A stretch of 64,000 nt of DNA from Okapia johnstoni (GCA_024291935.2 CM044310.1:85496713-85560712); one strand, 5' to 3'. Positions 10,852 to 21,647 are shown, counted from the first letter of the stretch. Program-made: numbers and translations. Notes: generated by a model from the letters alone, not told the origin.

Positions 10852-10915
10852 TTGCTACTACCTCTACTACTACTGTTGCTACTGCTATTACTACTACTAT
10901 TACTATTACTGTCTT
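10852..10915. repeat. (TAC)n/(TACTATTAC)n trinucleotide repeat
   Basis: Interrupted TAC/TTA trinucleotides ('ctactacctctactactac', 'ctattactactactattac'), directly abutting the MIR end. Confidence 0.85.
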
Positions 10916-11524
10916 TTTCAATTATTTTGATGAAAAGCTAGTAGGAGACAGGAACAACCAAAACTCTGTGTGGAAGGTGATACTGTCTCCGTTGTACACT
11001 GGAATGAACACAGTAAAGCAAGAGAATTTATGTCATCAACAAATCTTAATTGGAAGAGTTGCTATTGACTGAAAGCTACTACTCAGAAGAAGGGAAGTGA
11101 GTTTAGTTCTATCATCCATTCTGCAAACTTCTGTTGAACTTTCCAGTGTTAAAGCTATTCTTTTAGACACTTGTGAACAGCAGTAGGTGACATGTGTGGT
11201 ATCTTTAAGATGCTTCCCGTCTAAGAGGAGGTAGAGTACAGAATAGAGAGTAGCAAAACAGCATAAGACTTCATGAGTTACCTGACAGGTAGACATGTAA
11301 GACTTGAACGTGTAGGGATTAGGGAATTTTAGGACAGTTTAGGTCAGCTAATGGGATGAGGACTCAGGTGGAAATATTGTGATTGGTTTGGGATGGGGAT
11401 ACAAGGGGAATATTGAATGGCTCAACTTTGAATCCAAGGATGCCAGAAAAGGAGTGTTAGCAGATAAAGGCTAATTCCTGAATGGGACCAGATTGTGAAA
11501 GATCTTGGGTATTAGGTGTGTTTA

Positions 11525-11762
11525 AACTTAAATTAGGGGATTTCCTGGTGGCTCAGACAGTAATGAATCTGCCTGCAATGCAGGAGACCCAAGTTCAATT
11601 CCTGAGTCAGAAAGATCCCCTGGAAAAGGGAATGGCAACCCACTCCAGTATTATTGCCTGGAGAATTCCATGGACAGAGGAGCCTGGCAGGCCACAGTCC
11701 ATGGGGTCACAGAGTTGAACTTGACTGAGCGACTAAGACTTTCACTTTCACGAACTTAAATT
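11525..11762 (+). mobile_element. Bov-tA SINE with 10-bp target duplication
   Basis: A nearly full-length sense copy (11535-11752) ends in a repeated 'actttcactttcac' tail. AACTTAAATT occurs at 11525-11534 and again at 11753-11762. The right-hand copy overlaps the target site of the next SINE. Confidence 0.94.
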
Positions 11763-11904
11763 GGTTGGTGAACTGAAAGTCACTCAGTTGTGTCCGACTC
11801 TTGAGACTCCATGGACTGTGGTCTGCCAGGCTCCTCTGTCCGTGGGATTTTCCAGGCAAGAATACTGGAGTGGGTTGCCATTTCCTACTCCAAAATTGGT
11901 TGGT
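11758..11904 (-). mobile_element. 5'-truncated Bov-tA with 12-bp target duplication
   Basis: Only the BovA part is present (11770-11892, antisense: 'cactcagttgtgtccgactc ... gttgccatttcctactcc'). The tRNA-like head is absent. AAATTGGTTGGT lies exactly at 11758-11769 and 11893-11904. Confidence 0.94.
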
Positions 11905-12240
11905 AGATGGGGGTTATCGATTATTTATTTATTGCAGTATTGACATATTGGAGATATCTTTTAGAAGATGAAAATAATAAAGACATCAATTAAACCTATT
12001 AGTCTGAACTAAAGTAGTGGCAACAGGAGAAAAGAAGAAATTCCCTTGACTAATGTAGGAAATGTAGTGACAGACTTGGCAACTGAATGCAGTGGAGGAG
12101 GGAATGTAAGAGTGAATGAGTGGGCGAATGAATGAATGGATGAATAAGTGAATAAATGAACACACTAACCAACTATCTCTTTACTGGATGCTTGTCATGT
12201 TCCAGGCTCTTGGGTGACTCTGAGGTTGCAAGTCTGGGTG

Positions 12241-12794
12241 ATTTGGAAATGACATTACTGTAAGCAGGTAGTTCTAAGACACTAGGGAAAGAATATAATT
12301 CACTTTTAAACAGTCTGATTTAGAGCTGCCAAGTGGAGAAGTCCAGCAGACAAACGGAAATTTGGGATTAAAACTTGTAAGAGATCAGGGCATCTTTCCT
12401 CCTCCACCTCCTACAATAAATACATACTCAGAAGTTCCCAAAAGGAGCCCTTGAGACTGCATTTTAAAGGATACTTCTGGTCTTACTTCCTTTTTTCCTA
12501 GATGACCAACTTTACTAAAGTGGCAGTGCTTTAAAAATGTCATGAGGTTTAGCTTTCTCTGTTTAGTTATAGCTGTATTTGTGTCTTCTACTTTTTAGGG
12601 AAAATTTTGAGCATTAATTTATTTATTAAAAAAAAAAAAGAAATGGAGAGGTACAGTGATGCTCTTAGGAGATAAATGTAATCCCAAACCTGCATCTTTT
12701 ATCCCTACTTTAGTTGAAGCTTATGTTTACTGATCAGATACATATAATGTGAATTATGTGACTATCCTGCTTTCTATATGATCATGGTCAGCAC
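12241..12794. other. Intron 6, no recognisable element
   Basis: Mostly unique, with an A-run at 12629-12640. Nothing that I can name. Confidence 0.5.
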
Positions 12795-12985
12795 CCTCTA
12801 TGGTCTGTGGGCCAGCCAGCTGTTTTTGTAAATAAAGTTTTATTGGAACACAGCTGGGCTTATGTATTGTTTATGGCTGCTTTGGAGCTACAATGGCAGA
12901 GCTGAGTAGTTGAACACAGACCTTATGACCTGCAAGCCTAAAATATCTACTATCTGGCCTTTTTTAAGGAAAAGTTTGCTCATTC
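12795..12985 (-). mobile_element. hAT-type fossil DNA transposon (non-autonomous)
   Basis: 'tttgtaaataaagttttatt', 'gaacacagctgggcttatg', 'ttgtttatggctgctttgg', 'acaatggcagagctgagtag' and 'aatatctactatctggcc' are diagnostic of a common eutherian hAT MITE with terminal repeats near CAGGGGTCGGCAAAC. Here the right end is worn ('agtttgctcattctg'). Confidence 0.8.
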
Positions 12986-14340
12986 TGTTTTACATGATCC
13001 TGTATATACAGGCTTCAAAAAGTACCTTAAAGTTAAATGTAATTTTTTTTTAAAAAAAATCATCATTTTAAGGTTAACTTTTTACTACTACCAAAAGTCA
13101 AAAATGATAATATTCAGTGCTGGTGAAGTTACAGTAAAACTACATGCATGTGCTTCTGGTAGTTTTTCTTATCAGCATACTTTTTGGAAAGCTGTATTGG
13201 GATATGTCTAAAGCACCATGACTTTTTATAGTATGGTAAAGATATTGAATAATATCTTTGCTCTCAAACCTAGGAAAAAATTCAAAAGAAGTATATATAA
13301 AAAACTATTTACCTGGCATGATTAATAGTAGTAAAAAGTTGAATAGAACCTTAACACCTTTATATTATGTGACTCACTAATTAAATTGTTAATATCACCT
13401 CATTGAGCAGCATTGCAAATGGTAGTTTGGAATACTTATGTATAAACAGTGAGAAACAGCATATACATTGATATGTGTGTATTGATTACAGCTATGTGTG
13501 GATGAAGAATCACGCTCAATAAAAGTAAAATAGGGTAAGATGGCAGCATTATATTTTTATCTTATTTAAAACTTTTAATTTCATCTTACTGTTTTTCAAT
13601 AACAGAAGAGGGAAAAGATTTTTTTCCCCATCACTATAGTTTACATTACTGTTTCCTTCAATATATATAGAAAAAAATCTGTGCAACTTTATAGCTTCGC
13701 TTTTTCTACAAATGTCCTTTCCCTCATGCAGTATTAAATTTGACCTCTTTTCTGTGCCAAACAAAATGATTTGCTATTTTCTGCCTCTTCACAATATGTA
13801 GGAAGCAGATTGTTTGAAGGAAATGATGTTCTGAAATTCATTTTAGTTACTCAGAAGAAATCTATTCAGTTTTTGGTTGCAAAAATGTGATTAAATTATG
13901 TCTGATGACTCTCAATCTTTATTTGATTTTAGGTTATTTTTTTCTGGTTGTGATAGAATGTTCTTGGGATTCAACACAGAATATCTGTTTTTTTCCCTAA
14001 ATTTAAATTTTTATGTATAATTATATTTTGAATAGGTAGTTACTCAAATGGTTCAAAACTCAAAAAATATCTAAACGTGTACAGTTGATATGTGTCTCTC
14101 CTCACCCCAACCAGCTCCTCTTCCCCAGAGGCAACCACTATTATCAGATATTTTTTTATCCTTTCAGTGATATTTAATAAATATATAAGCAAACACATAT
14201 GTATTTAATGATAATTAAAAAAATTTCTTACATAACTAGTAGCCTGCACACTATTCTGAACTTTTTGTTTTGCTTTATTTTAATTAACCTTGATGAATAA
14301 TTACTTATCAGTATGCGATTCTTAGAGTAGGAAATTTTTT
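12986..14340. other. Intron 6, AT-rich, unassigned
   Basis: Long AT-rich stretch, probably very old LINE debris. No exon borders with a conserved-looking frame. The 71-residue antisense open frame at 13549-13764 shows no family. Confidence 0.4.
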
Positions 14341-15507
14341 TAAAAGATGTGATACCAAAAGCATAAGCTATCAAAGAAATAATAGATGATTTGGACCTTA
14401 CCAAAGTTAAAACGGTGATGCTTCAAAGGTTACCATCAAGAAAGTAAAAAACACAACCCACAGAATGGGAGAAAATATTTGTAAATATATTCTAAATATA
14501 TATATATATGTATATATATCATATATCTCACAAGGTGCCCATTTTTAGAATATGTAAAAAACTCTTACAAGTCAGTGATTGAAAAGATAAATAATCCAAC
14601 CTTTTTTAAAGTTAAAAAAAAATTTAAATTAATTTATTTTAATTGGAGGATAATTGCTTTGCAATTATGCTTTACAGTTAAACCACCACAGTTGTGGGGG
14701 TTTTTGCCATACTTGAGCATGAATGCAACCTGTTAAAAGGGTAAAGGATCTCAACAGACATGTCTCCAAAGAGATATACAAATGGCCCATAAACACATGA
14801 GAAGATAGCTATAATCAGAATCACAGTATAACAAGTGTTGCTGAGGATATGTAGAAATTGAAGCCTTGATACATTGCTGGAGGGAATGTGAAATGGTGCA
14901 GCCATTTTAGAAAACAGTCTGGCACTTCTTCAGAAGTTTAATATAGAATTACCATATTGCTCAGCAATTCCATGCCTAAGTGTATACCCAAGAGAAATGA
15001 AAACTTGTACGTGAATGTTCATAGTAGCTTAATTCATAATAGCCAAAGAGTGGAAACAGCCCAAAGGTTCATCCTCTGATGAATGGGTGAACAGAAGGTG
15101 GCATATCCCTATGGCTGAATGATTTGATAATGATATTTGACAATAAACAGGAATGGGATACCAACACATGTTCAACATGGGAGAACCTTGAAAATAAGAC
15201 TGAGTGAAAGAAGCCAGTCACAAAGGACCTGTATGATTTCATTTATACGAAATATACAGAGTAGTCAAAATCTATAGACCCAGAAAGTGCTTGCCTAGGG
15301 CTGGGAAGGCTGGTAGAAATTAAACGATGTGACTGCTGAAATGGAGAGGGTTTCTCTTTTGGAGTGATTAAAATGCTCTAAAATTAACTGAGGTGATGGT
15401 TACACAACTCAATATACTAAGAAACATTGAATTATATGCTTTAAGTGGGTAAATTTTATGACATGTGAGCTATTAATATATCTCAATAAAACTGTTACCT
15501 AAAAAAA
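14341..15507 (+). mobile_element. Old mammalian L1: ORF2 C-terminus and 3' UTR
   Basis: The order is that of an L1 end: 'tcaaagaaataatagatgat', 'gaatgggagaaaatatttg', 'gatatacaaatggccc', 'aattaccatattgctcagc', 'tgtatacccaagagaaatg', 'aagagtggaaacagcccaaa', 'ctgatgaatgggtgaacag', then a 3' UTR ending 'atatctcaataaaactgt'. Many indels and stops; inactive. Interrupted at 14612-14731 by a younger L1 3' end. Confidence 0.88.
14612..14731 (-). mobile_element. Artiodactyl L1 3' end nested in the older L1
   Basis: 'aattaatttattttaattgg', 'aggataattgctttgcaatt' and 'tttttgccatacttgagc' form the antisense of the same L1 3' end seen at 48262-48373. It splits the older element between 'ccaacctttttt' and 'acctgttaaaag', which shows the order of insertion. 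Confidence 0.72.
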
Positions 15508-16666
15508 TTAGTCCTGATTATAGGTTCTTTAATATATACATCTTCTGGGTAATTAGAGTTCATCTTCCTCTTTATCTCAGATGACTTCTGATCACCCAGA
15601 AAATGTATATATATTCCTACCCCCTCTTTTTTTTTTTTTTGGTGGCAGCAAGTATGTCTTCACCAGAGTTCATTTAACTGGTCCCTTATTGATGGGAAGT
15701 TCTGTGTTGTTTTTAATCTTTTGTTATAGAAGATGGCATTTCAATTAATTGCCTCTCATGGAGGTTATACCATACTTGGGAAAGTAAAGTTACAGGCAGA
15801 ATATGTTTATAGACAGAATGTCATGAAAAAAAAAGTGTTGTAGAGTTGCCCGTGGGACAAAGGTGAGTGGTAATTCAATTCTAGTTTTTGTTTTTTCTTT
15901 GTAGCACATTGGAGCTGCTGCCCTTCTATTCCCAGCACTTTGGGATCGTGATATTAAAATACCTGTTAGTCAAGCTTCTGGTTTTGGCACAAAAACTTCA
16001 TCCCCCCCCGCCCCGCCCCCAGGTGTGCCCAGGTCACATTGTGTAAAGTGGCAGTAATCGTGCAAAGAATTTTTGTACCAGGGGATTAGCCTTCAAGGTT
16101 ATTTCGAAGGGATCTGTTTAAATTGTAAATAATAAAATGAAAATACTTTGGGGGGACATTTCCCTCATTGGGTCTAAAGGATATTTATAGCTTGCTTTTT
16201 ATCACCCTAGGAAATCGTGTCATTATCAAAACAAATGGATGCACACTGCGCCTGCATCCTCTTTTTTTCTGACATATCCTCATTCAGAGGAGTTTGTCCC
16301 TTTGACCTCTGTTTGCTCCCACAGATCAGAAAGGGATGGGCCCGTTACCTGTGCCTTTGCTCACGCCCGGGTACTAGGTGATGCCTTTGAACATGCCTTG
16401 AGGGCACGAGTCACAGATTCTCCACGATTTGAAGATTCTCTTCTGCCAACCACTTGCAACTGCCTAGTGTACACTTTCTTGCTGAAAAGGAAAATGAATC
16501 CTTTGCTCTGTGTTTATAGCTTCATTTTCTCCCCCATTGCTGTTGTATTTTGGGTGTTTTTGAACCAGTTCCACTGTCTGTTTACCTTTTTATTTCCCTC
16601 ATTGTTAAGTGCAGGGCACTTGAGATAAAGTCAGCGTCCTTGACTTCTTGGTTAATTAGTTATTCC
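15508..16666. other. Intron 6, mostly unique
   Basis: Contains a T-run at 15629-15640 and the C-rich GC-box cluster at 16002-16020. An acceptor-like pyrimidine tract ends at 15904 (see the rejected list). The 129-residue frame at 16239-16628 has no recognisable domain. Confidence 0.5.
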
Positions 16667-16906
16667 TCCAATAGGTACTTAGGGCCTATTACCTGGTGGC
16701 TCAGATGGTAAAGAATCTGCCTGTAATGCAGTAGACCCAGGTTCGATCCCTGGGTCGGGAAGATCCCCTGGAGAAGGGATTGGCAACCCACTCCAGTATT
16801 TTTGCCTGGGAAATCCCATGGACAGAGGAACCTGGCGGGCTACAGTCCATGGGGTCGCAAAGAGTCGGACACAACTGAGTGACTAACACTTTCCAATAGG
16901 TACTTA
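16667..16906 (+). mobile_element. Bov-tA SINE with 15-bp target duplication
   Basis: Intact sense copy (16682-16891) from 'acctggtggctcagatgg' to 'gagtgactaacact'. TCCAATAGGTACTTA is exactly duplicated at 16667-16681 and 16892-16906. It is one of the better-preserved SINEs in the window. Confidence 0.96.
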
Positions 16907-16920
16907 CGAAGTTTTTGTTT

Positions 16921-16945
16921 TATATATATATATATATATATATAT
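16921..16945. repeat. (TA)n microsatellite
   Basis: About 12 TA dinucleotides between two SINE insertions. Confidence 0.95.
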
Positions 16946-16947
16946 TT

Positions 16948-17084
16948 AAGACTCAGGGATTTCCCTGGAGATACAGTGGTTAAAACTCCATGCTTCCACT
17001 GCAGGGGGTGCAGCTTCAATCCCTGGTCAGGGGACTAAGATCCCACATGTCTCACAACAGGGCCAAAAAAAAAAAAAGACTCAG
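16948..17084 (+). mobile_element. CHR-type tRNA SINE with 9-bp target duplication
   Basis: Short sense copy (16957-17075) with head 'tggttaaaactccatgcttc' and 'ggtcaggggactaagatccc', then an A-tail. AAGACTCAG flanks it at 16948-16956 and 17076-17084. It ends 310 bp before FTO exon 7. Confidence 0.93.
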
Positions 17085-17394
17085 TTCTAGGTGCTGTGGT
17101 ATATGTAGAGTATATACATTTGGAAACAGGGCTTTAGCTTCTGGAAGCCTACTCTCTGGAGATATGAAGCCTACGTAATAAGAAAACAGCAACATGCATG
17201 GCCCAGGGGAGGCCAAGGTGGGATTGCAGAGCCCAAGGAGAAAGCTGCTGTAGTCATTCTTTGGTTAAGAAGCATAAGCTGAGTTGTGAGGGCAGCGGGT
17301 AAATGCCCAGAAAGGGGACAGACATCCTAGGAAGGGAGGCGTTGGTAAACTTGGAGTTCGCTTATCATCTCGGTGGCTGGTTCTATCTCCGCAG

Positions 17395-17538
17395 TGCTCG
17401 ACGGGGACCTTGGAATACATCTTACAGCGCTGCCAGGTGGCCCTGCAGAATGTCCGTGATGAGGCAGACAACGGTGAAATCTCTTTGAAATCCCTGGAGT
17501 CAGTGGTTTTGAAACAAGGAGAAGAAATCCACAACGAG
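17395..17538 (+). CDS. FTO: FTO exon 7 (start of C-terminal domain)
   Basis: This 144-bp exon has the acceptor 'ttctatctccgcag' and the donor CGAG|GTAAGG. It is phase 0 at both ends and encodes 48 residues, Cys326 to Glu373 in human numbering. The two other forward frames are closed by stops. It opens with [13 protein letters not shown], the link from the catalytic jelly roll into the helical C-terminal domain that packs against and stabilises it. It ends with [10 protein letters not shown], which matches the human segment as I recall it. The middle (346-362, [18 protein letters not shown]) is the divergent part. I count about 11 differences from the recalled human sequence across the exon, most of them in this acidic loop. 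No frameshift or premature stop, so the exon looks functional. Confidence 0.96.
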
Positions 17539-17768
17539 GTAAGGGCTTCCAAGAACTGTGGTGATTCTGTCCTACTTGTAGCTAACAAAGTAATTGGCCA
17601 CAGTTTGCTGTGAGTATAAGAGACCAAGGGTGGTTCATTGCTTACAAGACAGTAGCCGGAGCATCAGCATTTTCATGCCACTTCCGCCAGCCTTTGTCTC
17701 CACAGTGCACAGTGGGCAAGATAGCATATGCCAGATAGCATGTGCATGGAGGGTTTACCTTCTATTAA
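17539..17768. other. Intron 7, 5' end
   Basis: Unique sequence between the exon 7 donor and the first intronic SINE. Confidence 0.6.
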
Positions 17769-18107
17769 TAGGAGAGGGGACTTCCCTGGTAGCTTAGCTG
17801 GTAAAGAAGCCGCCTACAATGCAGGAGACCTGAGTCAGGAAGATGCCCTGGAGAAGGCATAGGCTATCCACTCCAGTAATCCTGGGCTTCCCTGGTGGCT
17901 CAGACAGTAAAGAATCTGCCGGCAATCCAGGAGACCTGGGTTCAGTCCCTGGGTTGGGAAAATCCCCTGGAGGAGGGCATGGCAACCCACTCCAGTATTC
18001 TTGCCTAGAAAATCCCCATGGACAGAGGTGCCCGGCGGACTACAGTCCATGGGGTTGAAAAGAGTTGGACGCGACTGAAGCAACTAAGCACAGCACAGTA
18101 GGAGAGG
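17769..18107 (+). mobile_element. Dimeric Bov-tA SINE (Bov-tA3 type)
   Basis: Two tRNA-like heads stand in tandem (17778-17882 and 17883 onwards) before a single BovA body that ends near 18098. TAGGAGAGG is duplicated at 17769-17777 and 18099-18107, so the dimer inserted as one unit. Confidence 0.93.
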
Positions 18108-18868
18108 AGCCCGGACTGGGGTAACCTGTTCGTGATGGGCAGTTGGCATGCCTGTCCTTTGCTCCAAATCAAGGCACATCTTTTTCCTCTTAAGTCTGTT
18201 ATCAAACCTACCCTTTATTCTAGGGAGAGAAATTATATTTTCCAAGGGTATTAACCATACACACATCCTTGCAATGAGAGTCTGAAACAAAAGGCAAGAC
18301 ATGTAGAAATGCAAGAGGCCCATGAAGTGTACACGACTTAATCTCCCAATGATGATACTCTTCCAACAAGGACTGATGGAAACTGAAGGCGAATCCTCAG
18401 AGCAGGTGAACCGTAGGAGCCATGCCTTTTGTTTACAAAATTCTGAAGTCTGTGAGACCAGCAGGTCTGGGTTCCCTGAGTCAGTGTTTCACAAACATTG
18501 TTATTTTCATGAATACCCTGTCAATTTTTGCTTTATCTTTGGACTGTATCTATTGTTATCTTTTCAATACTTTTTAAAGAATCAGCTCATTTTTTATGTA
18601 AATAAAAATCTTTAAAAAGGAAGCTTTATATTACCACTTTTAAGTGGAAAGCCAGTGTCAGCAGCCAAAAGAAAACGTAACCAGAGAACTCTAGCCTATG
18701 AAAACAGCAATGCTATGCTGTTCTAGCAGATGCTTTTGGCTAAAGAAGGTTCTGGGCCTACAGTCTTCATTTTTCATGTTAAGAAGTGAGATTAGTGCAG
18801 AACTTCATACACTTTCTGAAAGTCATTGAATTCTACACTGAAAATGGGTGAATTTTATACTGGGTGCA
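18108..18868. other. Intron 7, no recognisable element
   Basis: Unique-looking sequence. The 97-residue frame at 18322-18615 lacks family resemblance and splice context. Confidence 0.5.
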
Positions 18869-19091
18869 TGGGTGTGTGCTCTGTCTCTTCAGCGTATCTA
18901 ACTCTTTGCAACCCAATGGACTGTAGCCCGCCAGGCTCCTCTGTCCACGGGATTTCCCAGGCAAGAATACTAGAGTGGGTTTCCATGCCCTCCTCCAGGG
19001 GATACTCCCGACTCAGGGATTGAACCCCCATCTCTTGTGTCTCCTGCATTGCAGGTGGATTCTTCACCCCCTGATCCACCTGAGAAGCCCT
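18869..19091 (-). mobile_element. Bov-tA SINE
   Basis: Antisense copy from a worn tail ('tctctgcagcg'-like region before 'ctctttgcaacccaatgg') to the head ('ctgatccacctgagaagccc'). Confidence 0.9.
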
Positions 19092-19239
19092 TCATGGTGG
19101 GTAAATATACCTTAAAAAAAAATAGGTTACCAAGTGGTAGAGAATTATTGAAGATTATCATCAATCAAAGACTTTTTCTTTGATGTAGTTAGAACGATTG
19201 GTAGAGAATTTGGAATACAAAAATGTTCTCAATCATCTT

Positions 19240-19780
19240 TTCAATAAATAATTACTGAACATGCACAAAGCACTCTTTCCTGGTGCTTTTGGATAGACTG
19301 GTAAATAAAATAGACATTCTAGTGCAGGGAGATGATGATAAACAATAAACACCCTCCATCAGTTCATTACATAATGTGTTGGAAAAAGCTAAAGTAGAGG
19401 AGATTTACATAAGCAGAGAGCATCCCCATTATAAGATGTCCTTTGAGCAGAGACTTGAAGGAGGTGAGGGAGGGAGCCATGTGGATATCCAGGTCACAGC
19501 ATTTCAGGCAGAGGGAAAAACCGCTGCATGGGCTGTGCAGTGGGAGAATGCCTGGTGTTCATGGACTAGCTGAGGGACAGTCCCGTGTAAGTGGTGGGAG
19601 GGCGGCTGAGAGTTCCAGGAGATGAGGTCATGGAGACGGTGCCAGGGGACGAGGAGCCGAAGGTTGCATTGGTCGTTGGAGGTGTCTGTAAGGACAAGGA
19701 CTTTCCTTTTTACTTTGAGGGTAATAGGGAGCCACTGAGGGGTTTTGAGCAGAGAACAGTGTTCACACAGCCCCATTAAT
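19240..19780 (-). mobile_element. L2 LINE remnant including ORF2 C-terminal fossil
   Basis: On the minus strand, 19504-19776 still reads through a segment like L2 reverse-transcriptase ORF2: Leu-Leu-Lys-Thr-Pro-Gln-Trp-Leu-Pro-Ile-Thr-Leu-Lys-Val-Lys, matching the LLKTLQWLPISLRVK-type signature of L2/CR1 elements. The rest of that frame is out of register. An ancient, inactive copy. Confidence 0.75.
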
Positions 19781-20110
19781 ATTTTCTTTCAATGTTTTTT
19801 TACTGTGATACAAGTCACATAATATAAAACATACTATTTTAAACATATTTAACTGTATGGTTCAGTAGCACTATGGTTCACCTTGTGGTACACCTCTCAC
19901 CATCATCTGTCTACCAAATTTTTAACTCTGCTAAACTGAAACTCTGGCCCATTAAACACTCAACTCTATCCCCATTAAACACTTAAGTCCCCATTCCCTG
20001 TCCTCAGCCCCGCTGCCTCAGCACACCCCTGACCCCTGGCATCTACCTATGTACTTTCTGACTCCATGGATTTGTCTATTCTCATGTAAGTGGAATCAAA
20101 CAGTATCTGT
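19781..20110 (-). mobile_element. Old L1 3' region
   Basis: 'ttactgtgatacaagtcaca', 'cttgtggtacacctctcacc', 'ctccatggatttgtctattc' and 'atgtaagtggaatcaaacag' are characteristic antisense L1M-type text. Confidence 0.75.
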
Positions 20111-20345
20111 CTGTACCTACTGTATATTGGAATGCATTTAACTCAATATATGTCCTATATGTTTTGTACCTCTTCCTTTTTTTCCTCCCATGCTATACAG
20201 TAGGTTCTATTAGTTATCTATTTTATACATAGTAGTATGTAAATGTCACTCTGTTTCCCAATTTATTCCCCCTACTTTCCCTGCTTCGTGTCCATATATT
20301 TGTTCTCTACATCTGTGTCTCTATTTCAACGTCATGTAATATCTT
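20111..20345 (-). mobile_element. Artiodactyl L1 3' end
   Basis: 'gctatacagtaggttctatt', 'agttatctattttatacata' and 'catctgtgtctctatttc' form the antisense of the artiodactyl L1 3' UTR. It continues from the older L1 without a clear border. Confidence 0.75.
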
Positions 20346-21510
20346 TAAAAAGATATTTAATTATCTTATGAGCTGCTCCGTAGTTTGTGAAATATGCCAC
20401 AATCTCCAGAACCAAAGGCAAAGAAATTCTGCCTTTTAGGGAAATAATAATCACTTCTAATGCTCAGCTAAACCCAGGAGTGACTTTCCTCCCTCTCTTT
20501 TGTCTGCTGAGTGGCCTGTGTTCTCTGCCACCAATTCCTGCTGGAGACACTGCTGAGAACTAGAACTTGAAGAAAGAGAAGTGTCTGTGGGCCCGGTGAC
20601 CTCACTCAGTTAGACTTGGATGCAAAGTTATGTCTTACTCCATATTGCCTTCTGTAAACACCTTGCAGTTTTAGGAGCCAGGTTAGTGATGTACCGGGAT
20701 GGATGTGTTCTTTAACACATATGTGGGCTCTTTTCCATCCTTTCTGGTCTTCTGTGACTGACTGTGATGTTTTGTTACCAATGATGGGTGGGGGTTGTCT
20801 GTAAAATCACACTGTTTATCTAACCAGAGGAAAACTACTGTCATCTGAACCCATGTGCTTGAGAAAGTGGCTGGCTGCTTTTGACATTGTATATGTTAGG
20901 GGGGTGGGGCTGGGGGCAGAGATGTATCAGAAATGTTAGCCCCTTGAGGCTAGCCTCGGCTTGAATGGGAGGTCTTAAATCTAAGTAGCATATTTACCAG
21001 TCTTCTCCAGTCCCCCAGTCTTTGATTCTTCAAGGTCATGTCCTTGCTTTCAGAATGAGTTCCATATGTCAGGGTACGTCATCAGACGCTCTTCTGTTGC
21101 CACGCAAGTTGGCCTGCTCACGCTCTTCTATGTTGTTGTGTGAATCAGAGCATGAGTGTCCGTAATCCTTTCCACACTTCTTACTGTGTGCTTTCCTCTC
21201 TCAAAGGCCTTTGCTGAACTAATGATAGGATGAAGCCCTTGGTTTTATGTCTGTAGACTTTTGGGCTGTTCGAGTTTAAATGTGGTTGGTTTTCCTTGTC
21301 TTAGATAGTTTCTAACTAAGCAATTTGGGGACTTTGGAGATCGGGACTCAGTACCTGGAGGATATATTGTTTTTCCAAGATGCTTAAACAGATTTTTGGT
21401 TAAGTTTAATAGAGCCTTCCTCTGTGTTTATAAAATAGTCTTTTCCTTCTTAAAAATTATAAAATGTGGAATTCATTCTTGTCACCTAGTAAATTTCCCC
21501 TAGGAGAATG
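20346..21510. other. Intron 7, mostly unique
   Basis: No repeat recognised. A G-rich stretch at 20899-20916 has only three G-tracts. No exon. Confidence 0.5.
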
Positions 21511-21647
21511 TATTGGGTTGGCCAAAAAGTTCATACAAGTTTTTCCATGGCCAAAAAGTTCATTCAGATTTTTCCATAAGATGTTACGAACATAAGATGT
21601 TATGAACATAATATGTTGGCCAAACGAACTCTTTGGCCAATCCATTA
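21511..21647. mobile_element. Mariner-type MITE with internal duplications
   Basis: The terminal repeat TTGGGTTGGCCAAAAAGTTC at 21513 faces 'gaactctttggccaatccat' at the right, and the element is bounded by TA dinucleotides (21511-21512, 21646-21647). The left arm is duplicated in tandem (28-bp units at 21520-21547 and 21549-21576). A 16-bp unit starting 'cataagatgtta' also occurs twice. The arms can fold into a long hairpin. Confidence 0.88.

Larger units (their letters stand above)
11290..12240 (-). mobile_element. Probable L2 LINE remnant, split by two SINEs
   Basis: Purine-rich text such as 'gaccagattgtgaaagatct' on the left and 'ggcaactgaatgcagtggag' on the right is reminiscent of the antisense of L2 ORF2. 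The two Bov-tA insertions at 11535-11892 interrupt it. Assignment rests on weak similarity and composition. Confidence 0.4.

Noticed and set aside
15905..15964. Exon-like 60-bp segment with good acceptor ('ttttttctttgtag'), 20 open codons and GTTAGT donor between FTO exons 6 and 7
   Set aside because: FTO joins Glu325 directly to Cys326, so no exon belongs here. The donor is weak and the encoded residues match nothing in FTO. At most a cryptic exon.
16239..16628. 129-residue + strand frame in intron 6
   Set aside because: No domain, no flanking splice signals that keep phase with FTO, hydrophobic end explained by T-rich DNA.
20899..20916. G-quadruplex at a G-rich run in intron 7
   Set aside because: Only three usable G-tracts (G6, G4, G5), so it fails the four-tract rule.
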